From Ornithinibacillus bavariensis (GTDB taxonomy: Bacteria > Bacillota > Bacilli > Bacillales > Amphibacillaceae), in contig NZ_JBNPWZ010000004.1 of NCBI RefSeq assembly GCF_050433565.1, positions 198,578-262,577 of the forward strand: a DNA stretch of 64,000 bases. The letters are read 5' to 3'. Shown piece by piece: positions 50,717 through 60,730 of the stretch. The translations under genes and the position numbers were made by a program. Numbering within the stretch: position 1 is the stretch's first letter; every line of letters begins with the position of its first letter. A model generated the notes under the pieces. The model was not told the DNA's origin and searched no databases. It was given only the letters and a program-made list of their open reading frames with translations.

Positions 50717-52207
50717 TTACTTATATACTCTAGTTGCTGCTACAGCTTTTTTCCAACCATCGTATAAATCATTCCGTTTTGCTTCATCTAGCTGGGCAAT
50801 AAAAGTTCGTTCGTTTTGCCATTGCTTTGCAATTTCTTCTTTATCCTTCCAGTATCCGACAGCTAAACCAGCAAGGTATGCAGCTCCGAGAGCAGTAGTC
50901 TCGTTAACCACAGGTCGATCAACCGGAACACCTAACATATCACTTTGGAATTGCATAAGGAAGTTATTTTTAACGGCACCACCATCGACTCGTAAAGATT
51001 TTAATTCAATGCCAGAATCAGTAACCATCGCTTCTAGTACATCTTTTGCTTGATAGGCTAATGATTCAAGGGTTGCCCGAATAAAGTGCTCGTTTGTTGT
51101 TCCTCGTGTAAGACCAAATACAGCCCCTCGAGCATCACTATCCCAATATGGAGTTCCAAGTCCGACAAAGGCTGGAACAACATAAACTCCCTCGGTGGAA
51201 TCAATTTTTGATGCAAAGTCTTCGCTTTCTTTGGCATCATTGATGAGACGTAATCCGTCACGCAGCCATTGGATTGCTGATCCAGCTACAAAAATACTAC
51301 CTTCCAAAGCGTATTCTACTTTTCCATCTACGCCCCATGCTAACGTTGTTAGTAAGCCGTTCTTCGACTTTACACCTTCTAAACCGGTATTCATTAGCAT
51401 AAAACAACCAGTTCCATAGGTGTTTTTAGCCATTCCTTTTTCAAAGCAAGCTTGACCGAAGAGGGCAGCTTGTTGATCACCAGCAATTCCTGCAATTGGT
51501 ACCTCAGCTCCAAAAAAGTGGTAATCAACCGTATAGGCATAAATCTCTGAAGAAGGACGCACTTCTGGCAGCATGCTTTTTGGAATAGTTAAGATCTCAA
51601 GCAACTCATCATCCCATTTTAAATCATAAATGTTGTACATCAATGTTCTAGAAGCATTTGAATAATCTGTTACGTGCTTCCTTCCACCAGATAACTTATA
51701 GACTAACCAGCTATCAATAGTTCCAAATAGTAAATCACCTTTTTCAGCTTTTTCTCTTGCACCATCTACATGATCGAGAATCCATTTCACTTTTGTTCCT
51801 GAAAAATAAGGATCGAGCAGTAAACCCGTTTTTTCACGAAAAAGATCATGGTAGCCTTCATCCCGTAAATCCTTACAAATTGTTTCTGTTTGTCGTGATT
51901 GCCATACAATTGCTTTGTAAATGGGTTTGCCTGTATGTTTGTCCCAAACAACCGCTGTTTCACGTTGATTTGTTATACCGATACCAGAAATTTGGTTTGG
52001 TGTTATACAAGATTTGCTAAGCACCTCAGCAATACAAGACAGAATAGACGTCCAAATCTCATTTGCATCGTGTTCTACCCAGCCAGGCTTTGGGAAAAAT
52101 TGTTCGAATTCCTTTTGGGCGGTTTCGACGATATCACCTTTATGATTAAATAGTATTGCTCGAGAACTTGTAGTTCCTTGATCTAGAGATAAAATATATT
52201 TTTCCAT
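50717..52207 (-). CDS. glpK: glycerol kinase GlpK
   Basis: 496 residues, normal length. ATP-dependent phosphorylation of glycerol. The FGGY signatures are present: YILSLDQGTTSSRAILF at the start, GIGITNQRETAVVWD, and the C-terminal SLRVDGGAVKNNFLMQFQSD. A conserved His for PTS-dependent activation is expected near GMAKNTYGTGCFM. GGGAGAAAC precedes the ATG. It is followed by glpD; no glpF lies in front. Confidence 0.95.
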   Translation of the reverse strand: MEKYILSLDQGTTSSRAILFNHKGDIVETAQKEFEQFFPKPGWVEHDANEIWTSILSCIAEVLSKSCITPNQISGIGITNQRETAVVWDKHTGKPIYKAIVWQSRQTETICKDLRDEGYHDLFREKTGLLLDPYFSGTKVKWILDHVDGAREKAEKGDLLFGTIDSWLVYKLSGGRKHVTDYSNASRTLMYNIYDLKWDDELLEILTIPKSMLPEVRPSSEIYAYTVDYHFFGAEVPIAGIAGDQQAALFGQACFEKGMAKNTYGTGCFMLMNTGLEGVKSKNGLLTTLAWGVDGKVEYALEGSIFVAGSAIQWLRDGLRLINDAKESEDFASKIDSTEGVYVVPAFVGLGTPYWDSDARGAVFGLTRGTTNEHFIRATLESLAYQAKDVLEAMVTDSGIELKSLRVDGGAVKNNFLMQFQSDMLGVPVDRPVVNETTALGAAYLAGLAVGYWKDKEEIAKQWQNERTFIAQLDEAKRNDLYDGWKKAVAATRVYK

Positions 52208-52249
52208 TGTTTCTCCCTTCTAACTGACTAGGTATGGAGCTTTGAATTG

Positions 52250-52283
52250 AAAAAAGAGCTAAGGATCTGCGTCCCTCGCTCTA
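52250..52283 (-). terminator. leader terminator of glpK
   Basis: On the minus strand AGAGC...GCTCT (52283-52255) encloses GGA/TCC and is followed by TTTTTT, 45 bases before glpK. It is the expected target of GlpP. Confidence 0.7.
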
Positions 52284-52605
52284 TTCATTTGTTAATAAAT
52301 ATTTTTCATGCGCTCGATAAGCCAAGGTAATTCATGTTATTAGGAACATTGGTGCTAGTCTAATTACCGGAATTGAAAATTGCTTGTTCTGGATATCCTA
52401 CTGTTCCAGTAGTAAATAATAATCCATATGGATACACCAAGTAAAGTATTTAACAACCAAAATAATGCAGAATGGAGAAAATCTATTCTTTGAATGCCTC
52501 ATGTTCTTCAAAGTAGTATTGATATTTACCGAATTGCCACTGTATCATCAACGGTATGCCAATTTCTGCTTTAATTGCCAATAAATAAAGGGATTGATAA
52601 TTAGG

Positions 52606-52620
52606 CGTCAAAGCGCTTTG
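52606..52620 (-). promoter_or_regulatory. cre-like palindrome overlapping a -35 box
   Basis: CAAAGCGCTTTG (52609-52620) is the core of a catabolite-response element; on the minus strand it runs into TTGACG, a good -35 box with a weak TATTTA about 18 bases on. CcpA binding here would repress glpK when glucose is present. The rest of 52284-52716 has no convincing gene: the minus-strand ORF at 52483-52683 overlaps this site and has no ribosome binding site I trust. Confidence 0.55.
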
Positions 52621-52716
52621 TTGCTGCAATCTGGTTATCCTAGTGGAGGTTCTACTTTTTTCAATTTTGGTATAATTCAACAATGGAAATCCAAAGCAAC
52701 ATAGGTAGATTTTAGC

Positions 52717-53256
52717 TTACCAAAGTTTTTCATTAGAGGTTGTGACAGCGATTGCTCCACCGTTTAATGCATTTTGTATATCTTCTTCCGTTCGAATGAG
52801 CCCACCTGCAATTAGAGGTATGCCAGTTTCGTCATTGATTTCCTTTAGTATTCCAGGTACTACTCCAGGTAATACTTCTATGTAGTCAGGTTGAATATTA
52901 TTAATTAGCCTTAAGTTATGTTCTAGTGCATGGCTATCCAGTGCAAATAGTCGCTGTATTACCGTTATTTTATATTTTTTTGCAATGGAGATGACATTCG
53001 TTCTAGTAGATATAATACCATCTACTTTAACATCGTTAATAATATACTCTAGACCATACTCATCAACCTTTATTCCTTGAATAAGATCAACATGCATAAT
53101 GATTTTCTTACCCATTTTTCTAGTGTAGTTTGCAATGTTTTTTAATTGGGATAGCCTTGTCTCAAGATATATAATATTTTCATGAGGGCTTTTTAAGACT
53201 TTTTCAAACTCCTTCATGCTACGTACAGCGGGTAACACACCTTCTAGTTTAAGCAT
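52717..53256 (-). CDS. glpP: glycerol-3-phosphate-responsive antiterminator GlpP
   Basis: 179 residues, normal length, TIM-barrel-like. Visible blocks: GVLPAVRSMKEFEKVLKS, VDLIQGIKVDEYGLEYI, IQRLFALDSHAL, DYIEVLPGVVPG and GIPLIAGGLIRTEEDI. GlpP binds glycerol 3-phosphate and then the leader RNA of glp genes to prevent termination and stabilise the message. AGGTGAT precedes the ATG. It has the standard position upstream of glpK, but glpF, normally between them, is absent. Confidence 0.93.
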   Translation of the reverse strand: MLKLEGVLPAVRSMKEFEKVLKSPHENIIYLETRLSQLKNIANYTRKMGKKIIMHVDLIQGIKVDEYGLEYIINDVKVDGIISTRTNVISIAKKYKITVIQRLFALDSHALEHNLRLINNIQPDYIEVLPGVVPGILKEINDETGIPLIAGGLIRTEEDIQNALNGGAIAVTTSNEKLW

Positions 53257-53321
53257 ATAAAATCACCTGTTTCTATTCATTGTTGTCATGGAGTAAAATC
53301 CATTATATCGGATTGGTCGTT

Positions 53322-53365
53322 GTAAAAAAAGAAATAGACTTTACCATAACGGAAGTCTATTTCAT
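53322..53365 (-). terminator. terminator of ftsH
   Basis: GAAATAGACTT (53332-53342) and AAGTCTATTTC (53354-53364); on the minus strand a T tract follows. Confidence 0.8.
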
Positions 53366-53385
53366 GACAATGGAAGGCAAATCAG

Positions 53386-55218
53386 TTACATTTCTACTTT
53401 CATTTTGCCTGATAAAACATCCATAAATTCCTCGCCACTTATCGTTTCTTTTTCTAATAAGTACTTTGTTAGTTCATGTAACTTTTCTTTATTATTCTCC
53501 AAAATTTCTATAGCTTTTTGATGACAGGTTTTAATAATTTTCAGTACTTCATTATCAATTCTAGAAGCGGTTTCTGCTGATACACTTAGTGTAGTATCAC
53601 CACCAAGATAGGCATTATTTACCGTTTCTAATGCCATCATATCAAATTCCTCACTCATTCCATATCTTGTTACCATTGCCCGTGCTAGCTTGGTAGCTTG
53701 TTCAATATCATTGGAAGCACCAGATGTGATACGGTTAAAAATAACCTCTTCTGCAGCACGACCACCCATTAATGTTGTGATTTTGTCTAGTGCTTGTTCT
53801 TTTGACATTAAAACCATTTCTTGCTCATCAATTTGCATCGTATAGCCAAGTGCTCCTGAAGTTCTCGGGATAATGGTAATTTTATGAACAGGAGCGGAAT
53901 TGGTTTGTTTTGCAGCGACTAAAGCATGACCAATTTCGTGATACGAGATGGTTAATTTATCATTCATACTTATGACTGCATTTTTACGCTGGTATCCAGC
54001 AATAACGACTTCAACAGACTCTTCGAGGTCAACCTGTGCTACTTTACTACGACCAAACTTTACGGCTCTTAATGCCGCCTCGTTCACAATGTTTGCTAAA
54101 TCTGCACCAGATGCACCTGGTGTTGCTCTAGCAATCACATTAAAGTTAATGTTATCCTCCATTTGAACGTGTTCTGCATGAACCTTTAGGATAGCTTCAC
54201 GTCCTCGTAGGTCAGGTAATTCTACTGGTACTCTTCGGTCAAAACGTCCAGGTCGTAATAGTGCTTTATCAAGTGATTCCGGTCTATTGCTTGCACCGAG
54301 GATGACAACTCCTTTGTCTGCATCAAAACCATCCATTTCGGTTAAAAGCTGGTTTAATGTCTGCTCTCTTTCATCATTCCCGCCAGGCATCCCAGAATTA
54401 CGACTCTTACCAATAGCATCTATTTCATCGATAAAAACAATACATGGCGCTTTCTCCTGTGCTTGCTTGAATAAATCTCTAACCCTTGCAGCTCCCATAC
54501 CAACAAACATTTCTACGAATTCAGAGCCAGAAATAGAGAAGAAAGGAACCTTTGACTCACCAGCAACAGCTTTTGCAAGCAGGGTTTTACCTGTACCAGG
54601 CGGTCCAACTAAGAGTGCCCCCTTAGGTATATTAGCACCAATTTTTCTGTACTTTTCCGGATTGTGTAAAAAGTCAACGATTTCCTGTAATGCTTCCTTT
54701 GCTTCATCCTGGCCAGCTACATCCTTAAAGGTTATACCGGTTTGTGCTTCCACATATACCTTTGCATTACTTTTTCCAAAGGATAAGGCGTTCCCACCCC
54801 CCATTTTTGTTTGAAGTCTTTTCATAAACCATTGCCCAATTGCAATAAAGATAATTAGTGGTAGTATCCAGGATAGTAAGAAGGATACGAGCGGTGACAT
54901 ATGTCTTGGAACAATCCTTGTAAATTTTACATTCGCATCATGTAACCGATCCACGAGCTTGGGATCATCCACAAGCCCAGTTTTATATGCGGAGACCTTA
55001 TTTTCTTTCACAGGCTTAAACATTATATAATTTTCTTGAATTTCTACTTCTGAAACTTTTCCTGCTTCTACCATATCTAGAAATGTGCCATAATCAACCT
55101 CCTTCACGGAAAGGTTTAATAGTGACGGGAAGATAAAGGCATTTAACAAAATAATGACTAGTAAGATGATGCCGTAGAAATAAATTAACGGCTTCTTTGG
55201 TGGTTTAACTTCTTTCAT
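53386..55218 (-). CDS. ftsH: ATP-dependent zinc metalloprotease FtsH
   Basis: 610 residues. Two N-terminal membrane helices (about 10-30 and 108-128) flank an extracytoplasmic domain; then the AAA+ module with Walker A GPPGTGKT (205-212), Walker B IVFIDEID, the arginine-finger region RPGRFDRR, and the M41 protease site HEIGH (427-431). It degrades misfolded membrane proteins and regulators. It is shorter at the C-terminus than the main FtsH of Bacilli and is not beside tilS/hpt, so it may be a second copy; I cannot check the genome. GGAGGAT precedes the ATG. Confidence 0.92.
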   Translation of the reverse strand: MKEVKPPKKPLIYFYGIILLVIILLNAFIFPSLLNLSVKEVDYGTFLDMVEAGKVSEVEIQENYIMFKPVKENKVSAYKTGLVDDPKLVDRLHDANVKFTRIVPRHMSPLVSFLLSWILPLIIFIAIGQWFMKRLQTKMGGGNALSFGKSNAKVYVEAQTGITFKDVAGQDEAKEALQEIVDFLHNPEKYRKIGANIPKGALLVGPPGTGKTLLAKAVAGESKVPFFSISGSEFVEMFVGMGAARVRDLFKQAQEKAPCIVFIDEIDAIGKSRNSGMPGGNDEREQTLNQLLTEMDGFDADKGVVILGASNRPESLDKALLRPGRFDRRVPVELPDLRGREAILKVHAEHVQMEDNINFNVIARATPGASGADLANIVNEAALRAVKFGRSKVAQVDLEESVEVVIAGYQRKNAVISMNDKLTISYHEIGHALVAAKQTNSAPVHKITIIPRTSGALGYTMQIDEQEMVLMSKEQALDKITTLMGGRAAEEVIFNRITSGASNDIEQATKLARAMVTRYGMSEEFDMMALETVNNAYLGGDTTLSVSAETASRIDNEVLKIIKTCHQKAIEILENNKEKLHELTKYLLEKETISGEEFMDVLSGKMKVEM

Positions 55219-55299
55219 AAACTATCCTCCATATTGTATGTATACGTATAATAATCTTTAGTTTTCCCTGACGTTAGTCGATTATTCTTTTACGTAAAG

Positions 55300-55332
55300 T
55301 AAAAAGATGCTACCTAATTAAATAGGTAGCAC
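55300..55332 (-). terminator. terminator of terC
   Basis: GCTACCTA (55309-55316) and TAGGTAGC (55323-55330); T tract on the minus strand. Confidence 0.8.
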
Positions 55333-55345
55333 CGATTATTGTTTT

Positions 55346-56035
55346 TTATTTCGTAATAACAGCTTCTTCCATTTTTTTATTCTTCCAATAGGCAATTGTT
55401 AAGAGTAGTACTGTAACAATAATTGCAAAAATATAGTTAATTAGCCCCTCTTTAATATTAAGCCAGTCCATGATTTTTTCATCGCCTATAATCATTTCTC
55501 CGGCTGTCCAAGCTAGAATTCCAGATCCAATATAAGCGATCCATGGATAGTTTTCCATTACTTTAACAATTAATTTAGAACCGAAAACCATGATTGGAAT
55601 ACTTATTAACACACCAAGCGCTAGGATGAAAAGATTACCACCTGATGCACCCGCAACAGCAACTACATTGTCTAAGCTCATGACGGCATCTGCGGCAATA
55701 ATTGTTCCAACAGCTCCTACAATCGAATCCTTGGCTGCGACAGAATTGCCTTCACCATCATGATTAACAAGCACCTTGTAGGCAATAAATAATAGTAGAA
55801 GACCTCCAAAGAAATGGACAAGTGGTATTTTTAATAGCATAGCAATGACAACGGCAAATAGAATCCGTAAGACAATAGCAAAGCCTGTCCCTAAATAAAT
55901 TGCTTTATTTCTATTTTTTTCAGGTAATTTTCTTGTTGCCATCGCAATGACAACAGCATTATCACCGGATAGTATTAGGTCGATTGCAACAACCTTTAGT
56001 AACGTAAGAATGGTATCAGCACTAAAAAAATCCAA
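55346..56035 (-). CDS. TerC-family membrane protein (YjbE type)
   Basis: 229 residues, seven transmembrane helices, TTG start behind GAAGGA. The TerC signature is clear: VVAIDLILSGDNAVVIAMAT with the two acidic metal ligands, and its internal repeat IIAADAVMSLDNVVAVAGAS. In Bacillus such proteins export or deliver manganese to secreted enzymes. I see no manganese riboswitch in front. Confidence 0.9.
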   Translation of the reverse strand: MDFFSADTILTLLKVVAIDLILSGDNAVVIAMATRKLPEKNRNKAIYLGTGFAIVLRILFAVVIAMLLKIPLVHFFGGLLLLFIAYKVLVNHDGEGNSVAAKDSIVGAVGTIIAADAVMSLDNVVAVAGASGGNLFILALGVLISIPIMVFGSKLIVKVMENYPWIAYIGSGILAWTAGEMIIGDEKIMDWLNIKEGLINYIFAIIVTVLLLTIAYWKNKKMEEAVITK

Positions 56036-56278
56036 TTTTATTCCTTCTTTTTTGTATGACTTTGTTGAATGACAGTAAATAGTATACCCATTTTAAAAAT
56101 CACTTGCCAAGTCTTTCATCTGAAAATCATCATTTTATTAGAGGTGCCAGTATCGCTTTTTATGGATTAGAGACTTAGCATTAGGAATAAAATAGAGAAA
56201 AGGTGTAAAATGGAAAGTAGATTTAGAAAGATAGTAATAATCAAACGTTTTATAACTTTGTAAGGAGTGACCATACAT

Positions 56279-57688
56279 ATGAGTTCTGTTAATTGGATGG
56301 ATGAAGTGCAGAAGCGGAAGGATGATTTTTTGAAAGATTTACAAGGGCTTCTGCAGATCAAAAGTGTCTTAGATGAAGAAAATGCAACTGAAGATGCTCC
56401 TCTAGGACAAGGAATTAAGGATGCATTGCAATTCATGCTTGATTTAGGGGAACAAGATGGCTTCACTACGAAAAATGTTGGAAACTTAGCTGGTCATCTT
56501 GAAATAGGGAAGGGTGACGAACTTGTCGGTATTCTAGGACATGTCGATGTTGTGCCTGAAGGTGACGGTTGGAGTGTTGATCCATATAGTGGCGTTGTAA
56601 AGGATGGGAAAATATATGCCCGTGGTTCAAGTGATGATAAAGGGCCAACCATTGCAGCCTATTATGGTATGAAGATTGTAAAGGAATTAGGTCTACCACT
56701 TTCCAAACGGGTTCGCTTAATTATCGGAACCGATGAGGAAAGCGATTGGCGCTGTGTGGATCATTATTTTGAACATGAGGAAATGCCGACAACGGGATTT
56801 GTACCAGATGCGGATTTTCCAATCATATTTGCCGAGAAGGGTATTTCGGATTATGACATTGTTCAAGCATCCCAAACGGAAAATGAGCCTGCTGCTCTTT
56901 CGTTAGAATCCTTTCAATCTGGTCGCCGTTATAATATGGTACCAGACTTCGCGGAAGCACATGTGAATGTTCAGAAGGATGCAACAAGCCTAATCCAGGA
57001 CTATCTAGCTTATCTTACTGAAATGAAAGTAGAAGGCGATGCTAAGACTGTTGAAACGGAAGTAGTGTTCACATTAGTTGGGAAGAGTGCACATGGTGCA
57101 GAACCAAGAAGTGGTAAGAACGCTGGGATTCTTTTAGCGAACTTTTTGCAAAAACTGGAATTAGATGAAGCTGGTAAGGAATATGTCCGTACTGTCGCTG
57201 AATTTAAGGATAAATCACGTGGTGAGGTATTCGGTATTGAATATGCAGATGAAGAATCTGGTGATTTAACTATCAATGTAGGTGTCATGAGCTATAGGAA
57301 AGAAAATGGTGGCCGAATTGGTCTAAACATGCGCTATCCAGTGACATTTGATATAGAGGAAGGCAAGAAGCAGATTGAAGCTGTATTAGAAAATAAAGGA
57401 CTTCAGCTGGCGAACTTTTCTGATTCGAAGCCTGCTTATGTGAAGAAAGACGATCCATTGATTAAAACCTTACAAAAAGTATATGAGGAACATACTGGAG
57501 AAAAAGCTGAGCTCCTAGCTATTGGAGGAGGAACCTATGCTCGAGCATTAGACCATGGGGTTGCTTTTGGAGCCTTATTCCCAGGTCGTGAAGATGTCAT
57601 GCATCAGAAAGACGAATATGCCATAGTAGATGATCTATTAAAAGCTACAGCAATATATGCACAAGCCATCTATGAATTAGCAAAATAA
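56279..57688 (+). CDS. pepV: dipeptidase PepV
   Basis: M20 family zinc dipeptidase, 469 residues from ATG 56279 (AAGGAG upstream; GTG at 56267 is too close to that site). Zinc-site motifs: GHVDVVPEGDGW, the bridging Asp in RGSSDDKGP, GTDEESDW, and the C-terminal TYARALDHGVAFG. It cleaves dipeptides with a free amino end in the cytoplasm. Of normal length; followed by another peptidase. Confidence 0.9.
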   Translation: MSSVNWMDEVQKRKDDFLKDLQGLLQIKSVLDEENATEDAPLGQGIKDALQFMLDLGEQDGFTTKNVGNLAGHLEIGKGDELVGILGHVDVVPEGDGWSVDPYSGVVKDGKIYARGSSDDKGPTIAAYYGMKIVKELGLPLSKRVRLIIGTDEESDWRCVDHYFEHEEMPTTGFVPDADFPIIFAEKGISDYDIVQASQTENEPAALSLESFQSGRRYNMVPDFAEAHVNVQKDATSLIQDYLAYLTEMKVEGDAKTVETEVVFTLVGKSAHGAEPRSGKNAGILLANFLQKLELDEAGKEYVRTVAEFKDKSRGEVFGIEYADEESGDLTINVGVMSYRKENGGRIGLNMRYPVTFDIEEGKKQIEAVLENKGLQLANFSDSKPAYVKKDDPLIKTLQKVYEEHTGEKAELLAIGGGTYARALDHGVAFGALFPGREDVMHQKDEYAIVDDLLKATAIYAQAIYELAK

Positions 57689-57741
57689 ATGGGTGCAATA
57701 CACCTAATAATTTACACAATTTAAAGGAAAGAGGAGATTGG

Positions 57742-59547
57742 ATGCACATGAAGTATGTTGATACATGGGATTTAGAAACTATTTTTCCTGGGGGAACGAA
57801 TTCGAAGGAGCTTCAGGAGAAATTAAATGAGGTAAAAGCAGATATTGAAGAATATGGAGAGCTACTGAATAGCTGGGATTTAAAGACAGTTAATGCTTTT
57901 AAAACGATTTTACAAAAACAAGAGAAAATTAGTAAGGGACTAGGTCAATCTAGAACCTTTGTCCAAATGTGGCATGATGCTTATATGAATGATGAGCATG
58001 CGAATGTTGTGATGGGGCAAATTATTAATTTATATAGTGACGTACAAAAGCTATACAACACCTTTACGAAGAAATTGGTCAACATTCCGGACACAGACTG
58101 GCAAAGTCTATTAAATGATAAGGATTTACAGGAACTAAATTTTGCATTGAATGAAATTCGGGATGAGGGAAAACGCCTATTATCCGAAGAGGAAGAAAAG
58201 CTAATTGCTGAATTAAATAAGGATGGCATACAAGCATGGAGTCAGTTGTATGATACGGTTGTCTCTATTATGACAATTCCGTATACGGATAAGGAAGGAA
58301 AGACTACCGAATTATCTGTTGGGCAAGCCATGAATAGAATGTATGCTGATCCAGATCCAGAGGTTCGGAAACAAATTTTCGAAAACTGGGAAGCTGCTTG
58401 GACAAAATATGGTCCGATTTTTGCTGATACAATCAACCACCTAGATGGGTACCGTATCACATTACAAAAAAATCATGATTACAAAGACCATCTGGAAGAG
58501 CCTTTAGAGTATAACCGGATGTCTAAAGAGACGCTAGATGCAATGTGGACAGCTGTATCCAATAACAAGCAACCATTTGTAGACTTTTTAAATCAAAAGG
58601 CTAAGGTGCTTGGCATGGAAAAGCTTGGCTGGCAGGATGTTGATGCACCAGTAGCTGTTGGTGATATCAAGCCAACTCGTTTTACGTATGATGAAGCTTG
58701 TGATTTTGTCATTGAAAACTTCGCTTCTTTTGGCGAAAAATTATCTAGCTTTGCGAAGCATGCATTGGAGAACCGTTGGGTTGAGGCAGAAGACAGACCA
58801 AATAAGCGTCCAGGTGGATATTGTACCAGCCTTCCAGAGTTTGGTGAATCGCGTATTTTTATGACATTTACAGGTTCTTCCTCTGATACAAGCACGCTCG
58901 CTCATGAGCTAGGTCATGCGTTCCATAGTCATGTTATGAAGGATCTACCAACACTAAATCGCAACTATGCTATGAATGTTGCCGAAACTGCTAGTACATT
59001 TGCTGAAACTATAATTGGAAATGCAACGGTAGCAAATGCAAAAACAAAAGAAGAAAAAATCTCTTTATTAAATTCCAAGCTGGAGAATGCAACTGCGATG
59101 TTCTTTAACATTCATGCACGATTCTTATTTGAGAATGCATTCTACGAAGAGCGTGCAAAAGGAATTGTTTCAGAAAAACGATTAAACGAGTTAATGGAAC
59201 AAGCACAGAAGGAAGCTTATGTAGATAGCTTATCAAGCTACCACCCGCATTTCTGGTGCAGTAAGCTACACTTCTTCATTGACAGTGTGCCATTCTATAA
59301 CTTCCCATACACCTTTGGCTTCTTATTCAGCTTAGGGATTTATGCGGAATATCTGAAAAAACCAGAAGGATTTGAAGAAAAATACATTTCATTATTACAA
59401 GATACAGGCTCCATGAAAGTAGAAGACCTTGCTCAAAAGCATCTTGGCGTAGATATTACAAAAGAAGATTTCTGGGCTGCTGGTATTCAACTAATGATGA
59501 AAGATGTTGAAGAGTTTATTAGTTTAACGAATGAAGTTGTTGGTTAA
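57742..59547 (+). CDS. pepF: oligoendopeptidase F
   Basis: M3B zinc endopeptidase, 601 residues, normal length. The zinc site is TLAHELGHAFHS (HExxH near residue 388), the third ligand Glu is in NVAETASTFAE about 28 residues on. It cleaves oligopeptides of 7 to about 17 residues in the cytoplasm. GAGGAG precedes the ATG; 53 bases behind pepV with no terminator, so the two probably form a peptide-utilisation operon. Confidence 0.93.
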   Translation: MHMKYVDTWDLETIFPGGTNSKELQEKLNEVKADIEEYGELLNSWDLKTVNAFKTILQKQEKISKGLGQSRTFVQMWHDAYMNDEHANVVMGQIINLYSDVQKLYNTFTKKLVNIPDTDWQSLLNDKDLQELNFALNEIRDEGKRLLSEEEEKLIAELNKDGIQAWSQLYDTVVSIMTIPYTDKEGKTTELSVGQAMNRMYADPDPEVRKQIFENWEAAWTKYGPIFADTINHLDGYRITLQKNHDYKDHLEEPLEYNRMSKETLDAMWTAVSNNKQPFVDFLNQKAKVLGMEKLGWQDVDAPVAVGDIKPTRFTYDEACDFVIENFASFGEKLSSFAKHALENRWVEAEDRPNKRPGGYCTSLPEFGESRIFMTFTGSSSDTSTLAHELGHAFHSHVMKDLPTLNRNYAMNVAETASTFAETIIGNATVANAKTKEEKISLLNSKLENATAMFFNIHARFLFENAFYEERAKGIVSEKRLNELMEQAQKEAYVDSLSSYHPHFWCSKLHFFIDSVPFYNFPYTFGFLFSLGIYAEYLKKPEGFEEKYISLLQDTGSMKVEDLAQKHLGVDITKEDFWAAGIQLMMKDVEEFISLTNEVVG

Positions 59548-59555
59548 TAAGATAT

Positions 59556-59594
59556 AAAAAGTGCTTGTCCGAATATCGGGCAAGCACTTTTTTT
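59556..59594 (+). terminator. terminator of the peptidase pair
   Basis: AAAAAGTGCTTGTCCG pairs with CGGGCAAGCACTTTTT, 4-base loop, then T tract. Confidence 0.9.
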
Positions 59595-59650
59595 GCTTTG
59601 GAAGAATAGGTGGATTATTCAATGTAGGTGGGAATACGATAGTACAACTG

Positions 59651-60637
59651 CTCTTAAACATCATTTGCAAATGAGAGCTCGGTTGAAATGAAGTAAAGCC
59701 GCTCTCTAAACATCATTTTCAAAAGGGAACTCGGTTGAAATGAAGCGTAGATGCTCTCTAAACATCATTTGCGAAAGGGAGCTCGGTTGAAATGAAGCAA
59801 AGCCGCTCTCTAAACATCATTTTCAAAAGTAAATTCGATTGAAATGAAGCATAGCCGCTCTCTAAACATCATTTACAAAAGGAAGATCGCCTGAAATGAA
59901 GCATAGCCACCTTCTAAACATCATTTTCGAAAGGAAACTCGGTTGAAATGAAGCATAGCCAGCTTCTAAACATCATTTTTGAAAGGAAACTCGGTTGAAA
60001 TGAAGCAAAGCCGCTCTCTAAACATCATTTGCAAAAGAGAACTCGATTGAAATGAAGCATAGATGCTCTATAAGCATCATTTTCAAAAGGAAGATCGCCT
60101 GAAATGAAGCATAGCCACCTTCTAAACATCATTTTCGAAAGGAAACTCGGTTGAAATGAAGCATAGCCAGCTTCTAAACATCATTTTCGAAAGGAAACTC
60201 AGTTGAAATGAGGCATAGCCGCTCTCTAAACATCATTTGCAAAAGAGAACTCGGTTGAAATGAAGCATATACAGCTTCTAAACATCATTTCCAAAAGAGA
60301 ACTCGGTTGAAATGAGGCATAGCCGCTCTCTAAACATCATTTGCGAAAGAGAACTCGATTGAAATGAAGCAAAGCTGCTCTCTAAACATCATTTGCAAAA
60401 GAGAACTCGATTGAAATGAAGCATAGATGCTCTCTAAGCATCATTTTCAAATGGGAGCTCGGCTAAAATGAAGCATAGATGCTCTCTAAACATCATTTGC
60501 AAAAGAGAACTCGATTGAAATGAAGCATAGATGCTCTCTAAGCATCATTTTCAAATGGGAGCTCGCCTGAAATGAAGCATAGATGCTCTCTAAACATCAT
60601 TTTCAAAAGTAAATTCGATTGAAATGAAGCATAGCAG
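59651..60637. repeat. 19-copy tandem array of a 52-bp unit
   Basis: Nineteen head-to-tail copies, each 52 bases (the first 51), with no spacers. The constant parts are CTAAACATCATTT and TTGAAATGAAGCA; the blocks in between and at the end vary in a limited set of alternatives. Each copy contains an imperfect dyad (TCATTTTCAA and TTGAAATGA). Copies 8, 15 and 17 are identical, 6 and 10 are identical, and pairs 15-16 and 17-18 repeat, so the array has grown by 104-base duplications. The unit length is not a multiple of three and stops occur in each copy, so it is non-coding. It lies between two convergent gene ends. Confidence 0.95.
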
Positions 60638-60730
60638 CCTATAAAATGGCAACAATGGCGGAATTGATTTATGCACTCTAATAGTCGACGGAACTATAGT
60701 TCTTCATGTTTCCCTAAATAGGAGTGCAAT

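Noticed and set aside
52284..52500. glpF remnant between glpP and glpK
   Set aside because: The translated minus-strand frames do not show any NPA motif or aquaporin-like helix; I could not match them to GlpF.
52483..52683. 66-aa minus-strand ORF upstream of glpK
   Set aside because: It overlaps the cre-like palindrome and likely promoter, has no convincing ribosome binding site, and shows no family pattern.
54287..54814. 175-aa ORF opposite ftsH
   Set aside because: It lies fully inside the highly conserved AAA+ region of ftsH on the other strand and has no ribosome binding site; it is a shadow of codon bias.
56041..56278. Manganese (yybP-ykoY) riboswitch upstream of terC or pepV
   Set aside because: None of the conserved blocks is recognisable in this interval on either strand.
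59651..60637. CRISPR array
   Set aside because: There are no unique spacers: the full 52-base period is repeated, with only limited variants, and no cas genes are nearby.
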